Origin: an uncultured SAR86 cluster bacterium
Lineage (GTDB): Bacteria > Pseudomonadota > Gammaproteobacteria > Magnimaribacterales > TMED112
Direction: 5' to 3'
Assembly: GCA_902585315.1 (NCBI GenBank)
Contig: CACIDC010000004.1
Span: 1 to 64,000, forward strand
Length of the DNA stretch: 64,000 nt
This document shows, in pieces, positions 37,360-49,186 of this stretch; position 1 is the stretch's first letter, and each line of letters begins with the position of its first letter. The notes beneath the pieces were generated by a model that saw only the letters and a program-made list of their open reading frames with translations, was not told the DNA's origin and did not search any database. The translations under genes were made by a program, and so were the position numbers.

Positions 37360-38545
37360 CTTTTTCTAGATCTGCGATGGCATTAACTATTTCAACATAG
37401 TTTTCATAAAATTCTTTCGATTCACCATCCGCATTGGTGTATGGTGTTTTTACACTGCCATCTTCAAAATCTATTAAACCAATTGACATCAGAAATCTTG
37501 AAACTACAAGCGCTCTATTAATGCTCCCAAGAAAACGAAGATAGCCTAAAGCTCCCCAATTTTGCACATCACCTTCTGTGGGATAATATTTTGTAATTCT
37601 AGTGAAAACTACATCCCTATCTCTGTCTATGAATACAAACTGTCCAAATTTTCCGCTAGTGTTATAAATTTTGGCATCGTCATCATACTTTGAAATCCAC
37701 CATTGCAGACTGTAGCCTCTGGTATCACTGTGACTCCAACCCATACTTGGTGTCTTTCCCCAGTAGAGTTGAAGAGATTCGTCAACATAATCCTTAGAGA
37801 TTATTTGTTGACCTTTCCAATTTCCATCCCGGTTAAAAAGTAGACCAAATTTGGAATAATCCCTGGCCGACATATCTAAGCAACAATAGGTCATGGTATT
37901 TCCAGCACTATCTTCCCAGGCTGTATATTCCTCTAGTCCTATCTGACTAAAAATTCTTTCCTCAAGCAATACTTTGGCAGTTTTCCCTGTTGCTCCTTTG
38001 AGTATTTCTCCTATCATCATTGAGTTTACATTGTTGTATTGAAAGACTTCACCTGGAGGATTTTCCACATCCACTTTTTCAGCGTATTTAAGATGATCAG
38101 CTTCAAGAAACATCATTTCATGTTCATGATCAGGAAACTCCAATCCACTTGTCATATTCAGTATTTGGCGAATAGTAATTTTCTGTTTCTCAGGAGTTTT
38201 GTAAGAGTCGACGTAATTGGCTACTGGCTCATCCAAGCTTTTTATCTCACCTCTATCAAGCGATATTCCCACCAAAGCAGCATAAAAACTTTTTGCTGTT
38301 GACCAAGAAGTGCCAAAAGAGTTTTCGTTGAAACCTTCAGCATATTGCTCCTGAATTATATATCCATCTTTGATTAACACAGCACCCATTGAAGCCTCAT
38401 CTTCAAAAGTCATTCTGAATAATTTATCGACTTTTTCCTGGTCAAGGCCAACCTGATCTGATTCAGCAGTTTCCCATCTTTCATCAGGGAAATACTTTTC
38501 CGCAAATACGGTTAGTGAAATTAAAAATAGAATACCTAGCCTCAT
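37352..38545 (-). CDS. Serine beta-lactamase-fold hydrolase, paralogue of the neighbouring gene
   Basis: The 397-residue protein has a signal peptide (residues 1-15, ending FAEK) and the SxxK motif as STAK at residues 82-85, plus YNN in FQYNNVNSMMIGEIL. The two proteins share the layout and several segments, such as the SFYAAL/AFYAVL helix after the serine and KFGLLF/KFGQLY, which suggests an old tandem duplication. It is the first gene of the pair; the message would run through the downstream copy. Physiological substrate unknown. Confidence 0.82.
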   Translation of the reverse strand: MRLGILFLISLTVFAEKYFPDERWETAESDQVGLDQEKVDKLFRMTFEDEASMGAVLIKDGYIIQEQYAEGFNENSFGTSWSTAKSFYAALVGISLDRGEIKSLDEPVANYVDSYKTPEKQKITIRQILNMTSGLEFPDHEHEMMFLEADHLKYAEKVDVENPPGEVFQYNNVNSMMIGEILKGATGKTAKVLLEERIFSQIGLEEYTAWEDSAGNTMTYCCLDMSARDYSKFGLLFNRDGNWKGQQIISKDYVDESLQLYWGKTPSMGWSHSDTRGYSLQWWISKYDDDAKIYNTSGKFGQFVFIDRDRDVVFTRITKYYPTEGDVQNWGALGYLRFLGSINRALVVSRFLMSIGLIDFEDGSVKTPYTNADGESKEFYENYVEIVNAIADLEKDA

Positions 38546-38640
38546 TTAAACTCCTTTTGATTGAATTCTTGGTAAAATAATACCATATGAACACAGTGCA
38601 TTTGTGATTATTTCAATGTATATTCTCAAACAAAATTTTA

Positions 38641-39207
38641 ATGATTCTTTATAAAACTACAAACCTGAGTTACGAGATAGATTCCCGTACTATTTTTTCA
38701 AATTTAGATTTTGAAATTTCATCGAATGCAATTTATGAAATAAGAGGAAACAATGGCTCTGGAAAATCATCTCTGCTGAAAATCTTAAGCGGTTTGAACA
38801 AAATGGATAAGGTTTATTATGATGAAAATCTAGAATCAAATATTACATATCTAGGCCACAAAAACGGATTTGTAGAAGAAATATCCTTAAGAGACAATTT
38901 TGAAATCATCGGCGTGCCTATTAACGACACCTTATTCAAAAGATTTGGTTTAACAAAACTTAAAAACCAGAAATTTTTCAATCTTTCATTTGGTGAAAAG
39001 AGGAAAGCAGCATTAGTTAGAGCAATAACTTCGAAGAAGAAAATTTGGATATTAGATGAACCATTTGCAGGCCTAGACAAAGAATCAATTAAAAATCTAA
39101 AAAAAGTTTTTTATGAACATATAGAAAAAGGTGTTTGCATCATTATGGCAAACCATCAAGAAGAATTAGATGAAAGCGTAAAAATTCATTTGGAGAACAA
39201 TGTATAA
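38641..39207 (+). CDS. ccmA: Cytochrome c maturation ABC transporter ATPase CcmA
   Basis: CcmA is the ATPase of the CcmABCD complex that releases haem-loaded CcmE. The 188-residue protein has Walker A GNNGSGKS at residues 36-43, the ABC signature LSFGEK at 115-120 and Walker B IWILDEP at 135-141, close to the usual CcmA length of about 205. It opens the ccm run and overlaps ccmB by eight bases. The start is an ATG after a short AT-rich leader; a TATATT about 20 bases upstream may be its -10 element. Confidence 0.93.
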   Translation: MILYKTTNLSYEIDSRTIFSNLDFEISSNAIYEIRGNNGSGKSSLLKILSGLNKMDKVYYDENLESNITYLGHKNGFVEEISLRDNFEIIGVPINDTLFKRFGLTKLKNQKFFNLSFGEKRKAALVRAITSKKKIWILDEPFAGLDKESIKNLKKVFYEHIEKGVCIIMANHQEELDESVKIHLENNV

Positions 39208-39814
39208 AGATTTAAAGAGAGAGTTTGGGTTATTTTTTTTAATTCCTAAAAATATTTATCTGCCATTATCTATTTTTGGGATTATTTTTTTAATATTCAT
39301 TATTTTAAATTTTGATGATCAGCTTTCATATGTAAGTTCTTTTATAGCGGCTTTTATAACAGTTTTTGTCATATCAGAGGTCTCTTTTAAAGATGACTAT
39401 AATTCAGGTTATCTTGAGCAAAAAATATGCGAAGGCGAAAGTCTATCATCTTATTTATTCGCTAAATTTTCTGTGAATCTCATTCTCATTTTCACACCAA
39501 TTACACTGTTTGCTTTTTTGATTAATGGTTTTGGGCAAGAAAACATCTTTGAATTAATAATCTCTTACCTTTTGATGTTAAGCACGTTACATTTTTTCTT
39601 TAATTTAGGGAGTGCTATTTCAATGAAGCGTAATAATTCCTTAAATGCATTATTGATAATTCCACTTTTAATACCATTTATTATCCTAGTTGAAGAGATC
39701 TTCGTAAAAATAGTTCTTGAACCTAATCTGAATTTTTTAATGGCATATTTTATTTTTTCTGCAACTTTCATCAATTTTGCAGTGATACAAATCTTAAAAG
39801 TGCAAAGCAAATAG
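39200..39814 (+). CDS. ccmB: Haem exporter protein CcmB
   Basis: The 204-residue protein has six predicted membrane helices and sits between ccmA and ccmC, exactly where ccmB is expected. It starts with MYKDLKREFGLFF and has helices near residues 21-37, 45-60, 92-110, 118-140, 152-170 and 180-198. EVSFKDDYNSGYLEQ after the second helix corresponds to the conserved polar loop of CcmB. It overlaps ccmA by eight bases and abuts ccmC. Confidence 0.87.
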   Translation: MYKDLKREFGLFFLIPKNIYLPLSIFGIIFLIFIILNFDDQLSYVSSFIAAFITVFVISEVSFKDDYNSGYLEQKICEGESLSSYLFAKFSVNLILIFTPITLFAFLINGFGQENIFELIISYLLMLSTLHFFFNLGSAISMKRNNSLNALLIIPLLIPFIILVEEIFVKIVLEPNLNFLMAYFIFSATFINFAVIQILKVQSK

Positions 39815-40546
39815 ATGTATAAATACGTAGCAAAATACTTTATTCCATCCAAGGTGTATAAATTCTGCAGCCTTACTGCTATGCCAGCTTTCATAATAGG
39901 CATGATAACTTTTTTACTATCAAGTTATTTTGTGATTTATAGTTTGCCTGCTGATGTAGAGCAACAAGAAATTTATAGAATATTATTTATACATGTTCCT
40001 TCAGCTATTTTGTCTGAACTTATTTATTTATTCTTAGCAGTGAATGGTTTCATTTATCTTGTTTGGAGAACTAAAATCTCTGCTACATTTCTTAATTCTG
40101 CTATAAGTATTGGTTTAATTTTTACAGCTATTGTCCTGATTTCAGGTTCAATATGGGGTAAGCCAACTTGGGGTACTTATTGGGTTTGGGACGCAAGAAT
40201 TACTTCAACATTTATACTTTTAATCCAATATGTAGGGCTGATAGCACTGAGATCATCCTTTAGTTCCAGACAAACTACCGATCAAATTTTAAGTATCGTT
40301 TCTATTATTGGTGCTGTGAATATTCCAATAATTAAGTTCTCAGTAGACTGGTGGAACACTTTACACCAAAATGCCAGCATAACTACTTCTGGTAGTGCTA
40401 TTGATTCGGAGATGCTAATTGGTTTGCCATTAATGCTTGCCTCTTTGCTATTTCTATCATTTAGTATTTTTGCTAGAAATATTCAATTTGAAATACTAAC
40501 TAGAACAGCTAAAACATCTGCAATGAAGGAAATAATAAATGGATAG
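39815..40546 (+). CDS. ccmC: Haem-handling protein CcmC
   Basis: CcmC presents haem to CcmE. The 243-residue membrane protein has the tryptophan-rich periplasmic motif WGTYWVWDARITS at residues 119-131 and the two haem-ligand histidines of the family, His60 (FIHVPSA) and His184 (WWNTLHQ). Six membrane helices fit the known topology. It abuts ccmB and overlaps ccmD by eight bases. Confidence 0.95.
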   Translation: MYKYVAKYFIPSKVYKFCSLTAMPAFIIGMITFLLSSYFVIYSLPADVEQQEIYRILFIHVPSAILSELIYLFLAVNGFIYLVWRTKISATFLNSAISIGLIFTAIVLISGSIWGKPTWGTYWVWDARITSTFILLIQYVGLIALRSSFSSRQTTDQILSIVSIIGAVNIPIIKFSVDWWNTLHQNASITTSGSAIDSEMLIGLPLMLASLLFLSFSIFARNIQFEILTRTAKTSAMKEIING

Positions 40547-40667
40547 TATTGAAACAGTTTTATTTACCTTCTTAATATCTATTTCACTGATTTTAATTTT
40601 GTCTCTTAGTTCATATATACGCTTTATGACTAAACTTAAGAATTGTCAGGAAGATTTGGATGATTAG
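40539..40667 (+). CDS. ccmD: Small membrane protein CcmD
   Basis: This 42-residue protein is one membrane helix (about residues 7-24) followed by a basic stretch and an acidic tail, the shape of CcmD, which tethers the haem-transfer complex. It overlaps ccmC by eight bases and ccmE by eight bases, so both start and stop are locked into the operon. CcmD is poorly conserved in sequence, so the identification rests on length, topology and position. Confidence 0.85.
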   Translation: MDSIETVLFTFLISISLILILSLSSYIRFMTKLKNCQEDLDD

Positions 40668-41076
40668 AAAAAATAGATTAAATAAAATATACCTCATAAT
40701 TTTCTTTTTGTTATCTATAAGTTTGGTAACATTTTTTATTTTACGGGCACTTGAGAAAAATATTGATCTATACCTCACACCGAGCGATCTAAAGGCAGTC
40801 GATTTTAATCAACCTGATGATTTCAAATTAGGTGGAATGGTCAAAGTAGGAAGTTTAGAGAAGCTTGGAGGCTTAGAGATAAGTTTCGTTGTGACCGATT
40901 TTGAATCGGAAATGACAGTAATTTATGAAGGTGTTTTACCAAATCTCTTCAAAGAAAATAGTGGTGTAGTTGCGACTGGTACACTGAATACTGAGCAAAA
41001 CCAATTTATTGCTACAGAAATTTTAGCGAAGCACGACGAAAACTACATGCCTGTCAAAATCGAGGTGCAAAATTAA
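40660..41076 (+). CDS. ccmE: Periplasmic haem chaperone CcmE
   Basis: CcmE binds haem covalently and passes it to apocytochrome c. The 138-residue protein has an N-terminal membrane anchor (about residues 9-27), the OB-fold core with FKLGGMVKVGSLE near residue 65, FVVTDFESEMTVIYEGVLPNLF in pieces near 90-110, and the haem-attachment histidine His125 in LAKHDENYMP. The HxxxY pattern (HDENY) is intact. It overlaps ccmD by eight bases. Confidence 0.95.
   Translation: MIRKNRLNKIYLIIFFLLSISLVTFFILRALEKNIDLYLTPSDLKAVDFNQPDDFKLGGMVKVGSLEKLGGLEISFVVTDFESEMTVIYEGVLPNLFKENSGVVATGTLNTEQNQFIATEILAKHDENYMPVKIEVQN
41062..41067 (+). promoter_or_regulatory. Shine-Dalgarno sequence supporting an ATT start for ccmF
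   Basis: GAGGTG ends four bases before ATT at 41072. The reading frame from that codon contains the first CcmF membrane helix, while the nearest conventional start (TTG at 41153) would remove it. The site lies inside the end of ccmE. Confidence 0.5.
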
Positions 41077-42916
41077 CATACAGCCTGATTTTTTTGGAAA
41101 TATACTTCTGTCTTTTTCAGCATTTTTAAGTGCACTCATATTTGTTGCCTCTTTGAGTAAAAAACATTCAAAATTTGGCACCAAGTTAGTTCTTGCAAAT
41201 TTTGCTACTTTAATAATTTGTTGTGGCTATTTATTGTTTCAGTTTTTAGAAGACAACTTTTCCTTTATCTATGTTTTTGAAAATTCCAGCACGCTGCTCC
41301 CTACTTTCTATAAAATTTCAGCTTTTTGGTCTGCTCATGAGGGCTCTTTTCTTTTGATGATTTTATTTTTATCTGGAAGCATGTTTATTAATAACTCTTT
41401 TTTCTCAGGGCAGGATTGGATGCCCATTTCAAATGCAACTCTAGCTTTTATTTTATTCTTTTATTTAATTTTCCAGATTTTTACCTCAAATCCATTTTTA
41501 ACCTTTGACGTTTTACCGAATAATGGCACAGATTTGAATCCACTATTACAAGACCCTTTATTAGTTATACATCCACCGGTTCTCTTTGCTGGTTACGTTT
41601 TCTATGCCGTGACCTTTAGTTTAGTTATAGCTGGCATGTTTATTGGCTTTGATAAAAAATTATTTCAAAGCCTTAAGCTTTGGGCAGGGGTATCGTGGTT
41701 TACATTAACTTTTGCAATTCTGCTTGGTTCAATTTGGGCGTATTATGAATTAGGTTGGGGAGGATACTGGTTTTGGGACCCTGTTGAAAATGTAGTTTTA
41801 TTGCCTTGGCTTGCAGGGACAGCTTTTACTCACTCACTAATTTTTAGTAAAAATAAAATCTTACTTTCATGGATGGTATTCTTGGGCATAAGCACATTTC
41901 TTCTCACAGTTCTTGCATCTTTTGTGGTTAGATCGGGAATATTAAATAGTGTCCACTCATTTGCTTCAGATCCTTCCAGAGGTGTATTTCTGCTGAGTTT
42001 ATTTGGAGTCTTTGCATTTGCTTCACTCGTATTATTTTTCTCAAAAAGCGTATTTTTGCAAAGTGAATGGCCAAAATTATTATCTAAGCAGTATCTTTTA
42101 GTCTTAAATAATATTGTGTTATTAGCAATCTTATTGATTGTTTTCTTAGGAACGTTATATCCAATTGTTACAGAAGTTTTTTATGGTCAGAAATTGAGTA
42201 TTGGGCCTAATTACTTCTCAAGTTTAATTACTCCATTAGTTTTAATCTTGATAACATTATTTTCAGTTGAGCAATTTCCAAATTTACTAAAAAACAATAA
42301 AAGAAATTTCTTTCTGGGAGTTCTTTCGATTGCTTTAATCGCAATAATTATAGATTTTTTGAAAATAAGTGCATTTAGCGTAGGTTTATACTTTGTTGCC
42401 TTGGTTTTATCAATTTTGCTTCTTAGAGCATTGGTTGAACTGGTAACAAAAAGACAGATTAATATTGCTCACAAAGTCTTGGGGCACTTATCTGTAGTTC
42501 TTTTAACATTTGCTGTAATAGCAAATCATGAATTTTCAGAGAGTTTAGACGTTAGGTTAAAACCAGGTGAGGAAGTTAAATTTTCTAATACTGTCGTCAG
42601 ATTAGATTCCGTTGACGTTGAAGGAGAAATGAACTTTGATACTGTTGTTGCTAACTTTTCTATCCAATCTGGTGAAACACAAAGTAATTTAAAATCTGAG
42701 AAAAGAGTCTACAAAATTGGTGGCGTTATAACTTCAGAAACTGGTATTGTTTCAACCATTCAAAAAGATTATCACATCGTGCTAGGTGATAGGTTTCAAG
42801 ACGGTTCATGGTCAATCAGATATTCAATAAATTATGGAATAATGTTGATATGGATCTCATCAATTTTATTACTCTTATCCATACTTTATGGGACAATTAG
42901 AAGGCATGGTTACTAG
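41072..42916 (+). CDS. ccmF: Cytochrome c haem lyase subunit CcmF
   Basis: CcmF, with CcmH, attaches haem to apocytochrome c. The protein has WSAHEGSFLL, the WGGYWFWDPVENV motif near residue 230 and many membrane helices. No ATG, GTG or TTG precedes the first helix: the open frame reads INIQPDFFGNILLSFSAFLS and continues through the helix before a TTG at 41153. A likely start is ATT at 41072, giving 614 residues (E. coli 647); the TTG form would be 587 and miss the first helix. It would then overlap the ccmE stop by five bases. It overlaps ccmG by 29 bases. Confidence 0.9.
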   Translation: MNIQPDFFGNILLSFSAFLSALIFVASLSKKHSKFGTKLVLANFATLIICCGYLLFQFLEDNFSFIYVFENSSTLLPTFYKISAFWSAHEGSFLLMILFLSGSMFINNSFFSGQDWMPISNATLAFILFFYLIFQIFTSNPFLTFDVLPNNGTDLNPLLQDPLLVIHPPVLFAGYVFYAVTFSLVIAGMFIGFDKKLFQSLKLWAGVSWFTLTFAILLGSIWAYYELGWGGYWFWDPVENVVLLPWLAGTAFTHSLIFSKNKILLSWMVFLGISTFLLTVLASFVVRSGILNSVHSFASDPSRGVFLLSLFGVFAFASLVLFFSKSVFLQSEWPKLLSKQYLLVLNNIVLLAILLIVFLGTLYPIVTEVFYGQKLSIGPNYFSSLITPLVLILITLFSVEQFPNLLKNNKRNFFLGVLSIALIAIIIDFLKISAFSVGLYFVALVLSILLLRALVELVTKRQINIAHKVLGHLSVVLLTFAVIANHEFSESLDVRLKPGEEVKFSNTVVRLDSVDVEGEMNFDTVVANFSIQSGETQSNLKSEKRVYKIGGVITSETGIVSTIQKDYHIVLGDRFQDGSWSIRYSINYGIMLIWISSILLLLSILYGTIRRHGY

Positions 42917-43421
42917 ATATTTTTTAGTTTTAATTTTAGCTCTTTTGGTAACGATGCTATCAATTTTTAGCCTGTCTCTTGTTCAAACTGATGAATTGCA
43001 AACGATCAAAACCCAAGAGGGTAAAAAATTAATTATTTCTGAAAAAATTCATGATTTAGATGGAAATCCAATACCGCTTGAGTCACTAACAGAAGGCAAA
43101 GTTCTTTTAAACGTATGGGCGAGCTGGTGCATCACCTGTTTAGTTGAACACCCTTTTTTAAAATCAATAACAGAGTCTAAAGATGTCAAACTGATAGGCA
43201 TCAACTATAAAGATCAAAATTTTAATGCAATGAAATATCTCGATAAAAACGGCGATCCTTATGAGTTTTCAATTTTTGATTTATCTGGGGATATTTCTTT
43301 AAAACTTGGTGTAACAGGAGCTCCAGAAACTTTTTTAGTGATTGATGGTGAGATTGTGAGTCACAGAATTGGAGAAGTTAATTTGGAGGTTTGGAATGAA
43401 AAATTTGCTCCATATTTTTAA
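42888..43421 (+). CDS. ccmG: Thiol:disulfide oxidoreductase CcmG (DsbE)
   Basis: CcmG reduces the apocytochrome haem-binding cysteines in the periplasm. The 177-residue protein has a membrane anchor (about residues 10-31) and a thioredoxin fold with the active site WCITC at Trp80-Cys84 (Cys81, Cys84), and the cis-proline loop GVTGAPETFLV near residue 144. The second possible start, ATG at 42906, would leave a more typical short cytoplasmic tail. It overlaps ccmF; ccmH begins inside its end. Confidence 0.92.
   Translation: MGQLEGMVTRYFLVLILALLVTMLSIFSLSLVQTDELQTIKTQEGKKLIISEKIHDLDGNPIPLESLTEGKVLLNVWASWCITCLVEHPFLKSITESKDVKLIGINYKDQNFNAMKYLDKNGDPYEFSIFDLSGDISLKLGVTGAPETFLVIDGEIVSHRIGEVNLEVWNEKFAPYF
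43385..43390 (+). promoter_or_regulatory. Shine-Dalgarno sequence that sets the ccmH start
   Basis: GGAGGT ends five bases before ATG at 43396. This decides for that ATG over an upstream TTG at 43369, and the protein then begins directly with a signal-like hydrophobic segment. Confidence 0.7.
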
Positions 43422-43782
43422 AATTCTTTTTATTTTTGCATTACCTATTGCTGCAGAGAATTTATATGAAAATTTAAATGCCAATCAATTAAAGCGACTT
43501 GACTATCTATCTGAAAATATCAGATGCCCTAAATGCTCATATGGAAATATCAATAGTTCCAACGCACCAATATCTAAAGATTTAAAACAAGAAATAGCTA
43601 AATTAATTGAAGAAGGTTACACAAATGATGAAATTTTCAATTTAATGGAGGAGCGCTATGGAAATTATGTCATTCTGAAGACAGATATTAATGAAAATAC
43701 AACTTTATTTCTTATTCCTTTAATGGTTTTACTTATATCCATCTTGTTAGTTACCACATATACTATTAAAAGATCCAAATGA
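43396..43782 (+). CDS. ccmH: Cytochrome c maturation protein CcmH (redox domain)
   Basis: CcmH handles the apocytochrome thiols for haem ligation. From the ATG at 43396 it is 128 residues: signal peptide MKNLLHIFKILFIFALPIAA, then the CcmH helical domain with RCPKC (Cys44, Cys47), NSSNAPISKDLKQEI, and EERYGNYVILK, and a final membrane helix. It corresponds only to the N-terminal half of E. coli CcmH; the TPR part (CcmI/CycH) is not here, because smc starts at its stop with a four-base overlap. It overlaps ccmG by 26 bases. Confidence 0.92.
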   Translation: MKNLLHIFKILFIFALPIAAENLYENLNANQLKRLDYLSENIRCPKCSYGNINSSNAPISKDLKQEIAKLIEEGYTNDEIFNLMEERYGNYVILKTDINENTTLFLIPLMVLLISILLVTTYTIKRSK

Positions 43783-45985
43783 GACTAAAAAGCTTAAAAT
43801 TAGCAGGGTTTAAAAGTTTTGTAGACCCAATCGAAATTGATTTTCCAGGAATCATGTGTGGTATAGTTGGCCCCAATGGATGCGGTAAATCAAACATTAT
43901 CGATGCCATAAAATGGGTAAAAGGAGAATTATCAGCAAAAAGCCTGAGAAGTGAAAGCTTGCAAGATGTAATATTTAATGGATCTGATTCAAGAAAACCT
44001 GTAAGCCATTGTTCTGTTGAATTGTCTTTCGATAACTCAGAGAATTTTCTTGGTGGTGAATACCTTAAATTTGATGAGGTAAGTGTCAAAAGGGAAATGG
44101 GGCGTGACGGTCAATCAACGTATTTTATCAATAATGCTGTTGCCAGAAGAAGAGATGTTCAGGACTTATTTCTTGGAACTGGTTTAGGGGGAAATAGTTA
44201 TGCAATTATTGAACAAGGAATTATTTCTAGTCTAGTTGGAGCTAAACCTGACGAATTAAGGAGTTATGTTGAGGAGGCTGCAGGCATTTCAAAATATAAG
44301 GAGAGAAAAAGAGAAACTGAATCAAGGATACGAAGAACTTCAGAAAACATTGCAAGACTAAAAGATTTAGAAGATGAAGTTAAAAGATCAATCAGAAGAT
44401 TAAAAGCAGAAGCTAACTTGACTTCAAGATATAAGAAACTCAGAACTAAAGAACAAGAATTTCAAAAATATTTAGTTAATGATGACCTTAAAGCTCTTCT
44501 AAATTCTATGAATGAATCGCAAAAAGAAAATGATTCCATTGATAAAGATTTAGAAAAAATTGATGGAGATAGATTAAATTTTGTGGCTAAAAGAGATGTT
44601 GCAAAAACAAAGTTAATGGAGGGTTTAAAAGAACTTGAGGAAGAGCAGAGGAATTTCTTTGAAGCAGGAGCAAAGATATCTCTTATTGAAGAAAAGGAAA
44701 GAACAGTAAACGCCAGAATTAACGATCTAATTACCGAAGAGAAAAAAAATGTTGAAAACCTTGAAGAACTATCTAAAGAGATGCAAGGCAACGATAAAGA
44801 TGCAAAAGAACTTGATTCTAAAACAATAGAAAATATCAAAGCAGAGGCCCAAAAATTTCTGAAAAAAGTTGAAGCTGACTTAAATTCTAACGATGAAAAA
44901 ATGTTAATAGATGGCTTTGAAAGCTTTTGGAAAAAAGGTTTTAAAATGGGCCAAGGTCAAAGTGGTGATGCTTCCGAAAAAATTGACTCTCTGAAATTAC
45001 AATTTGTTGAAAGAAATAAACACATTGTTAGCGAGATAGAAAATCTTAAAAAAGATTTAAATAAAGAAAAATCTGAATTAACTACCTTTATTGAGTTAAG
45101 AAAGAATCAAGAGCTTAAGGTCATGGAGTTAAAAGCAAATCAAGATAAAGCAAATGAAGAATTAAGAGAATTTGAATCAGAAATTACAAAATTAGAAACG
45201 GAAAAAGATCGAATAGTTCATCAAAGAAACGAGAAGGAGCTTAACAAAAGAAGCATTGAGATAGAGGTAAAAGAAAAGCAAGAGAAACTTGAAAGCTTCG
45301 CAGAAATAAAAGACATAGAAGGTGAGAGGGAAGAAATTACACTTGATTTAGAAAAGCTTCAGAAACGAATAATGAACTTAGGCCCTATAAATTTTGCAGC
45401 TCCAGAAACTCTTGAAGCTGAAGTTCAAAGAAAAGAAGTGTTGAGTGGTCAAATTGAAGAATTGGAAATTTCATTGAACAAGTTAGATGAAGCAATTAAG
45501 AAGATAGATCGTGAGTCTAATAAATCATTCCATGACTGCTTAAATTCTGTAAATAAATATCTTGAAGATATGTTTCCAAAACTCTTTGGTGGTGGTTTTT
45601 GCAAGTTAGATCTTCTGGATAAAACTGAAGATTCAGGTTTGTTGCTTATGGCTCGATTGCCTGGTAAAAAGAATACAAAACTTTCTCAACTTTCTGGTGG
45701 AGAAAAAGCTCTTACTGCTCTGGCCCTCGTATTTTCATTATTCTCAATTAACCCAGCGCCATTTTGCCTGCTTGATGAGGTGGATGCGCCATTAGACGAC
45801 GAAAATACCGCCAGATTTATTAATTTAGTTAATGAAATGTCTGAAAAAGTACAATTCATTTTTGTTACGCATAATAAAATTTCAATGGAAAAAAGCACTC
45901 ATTTACTTGGAGTAACAATGCGAGATCTCGGGGTATCAAAAGTTGTATCAGTGGATGTAGAGCAAGCAATGGAGCTGGCACAATC

Positions 45986-45989
<4 letters not shown>
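43779..45989 (+). CDS. smc: SMC chromosome segregation ATPase lacking a hinge domain
   Basis: SMC proteins normally organise chromosomes as long hinge-dimerised ATPases of about 1150-1190 residues. This one is 736. Both ATPase halves are complete: Walker A GPNGCGKS at residues 31-38, QDLFLGTGLGG near 128, then the C-terminal signature LSGGEK at 638-643 and Walker B CLLDEVDAPLDD at about 663-674. Between lie two short predicted coiled-coil arms, roughly residues 170-340 and 400-575. The apex (about 340-400) has no globular hinge or glycine motifs and no CxxC zinc hook, only a short segment with SFWKKGFKMGQGQSGDASE. The ORF is unbroken and follows the ccmH-smc-zipA-ligA order, so it is the real smc locus. 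How it dimerises is unknown. Confidence 0.9.

Positions 45990-49182
<3,193 letters not shown>

Positions 49183-49186
<4 letters not shown>

Noticed and set aside
41153-41155. TTG as the ccmF start
   Set aside because: It cuts off the first membrane helix, which is encoded in the same open frame just upstream.
43369-43395. TTG start for ccmH
   Set aside because: GGAGGT sits five bases before the ATG at 43396, and the signal peptide starts there.
44462-44839. Long open frame opposite smc coiled coil
   Set aside because: It is the serine- and phenylalanine-rich antisense of a lysine/glutamate-rich coil, a common artefact.
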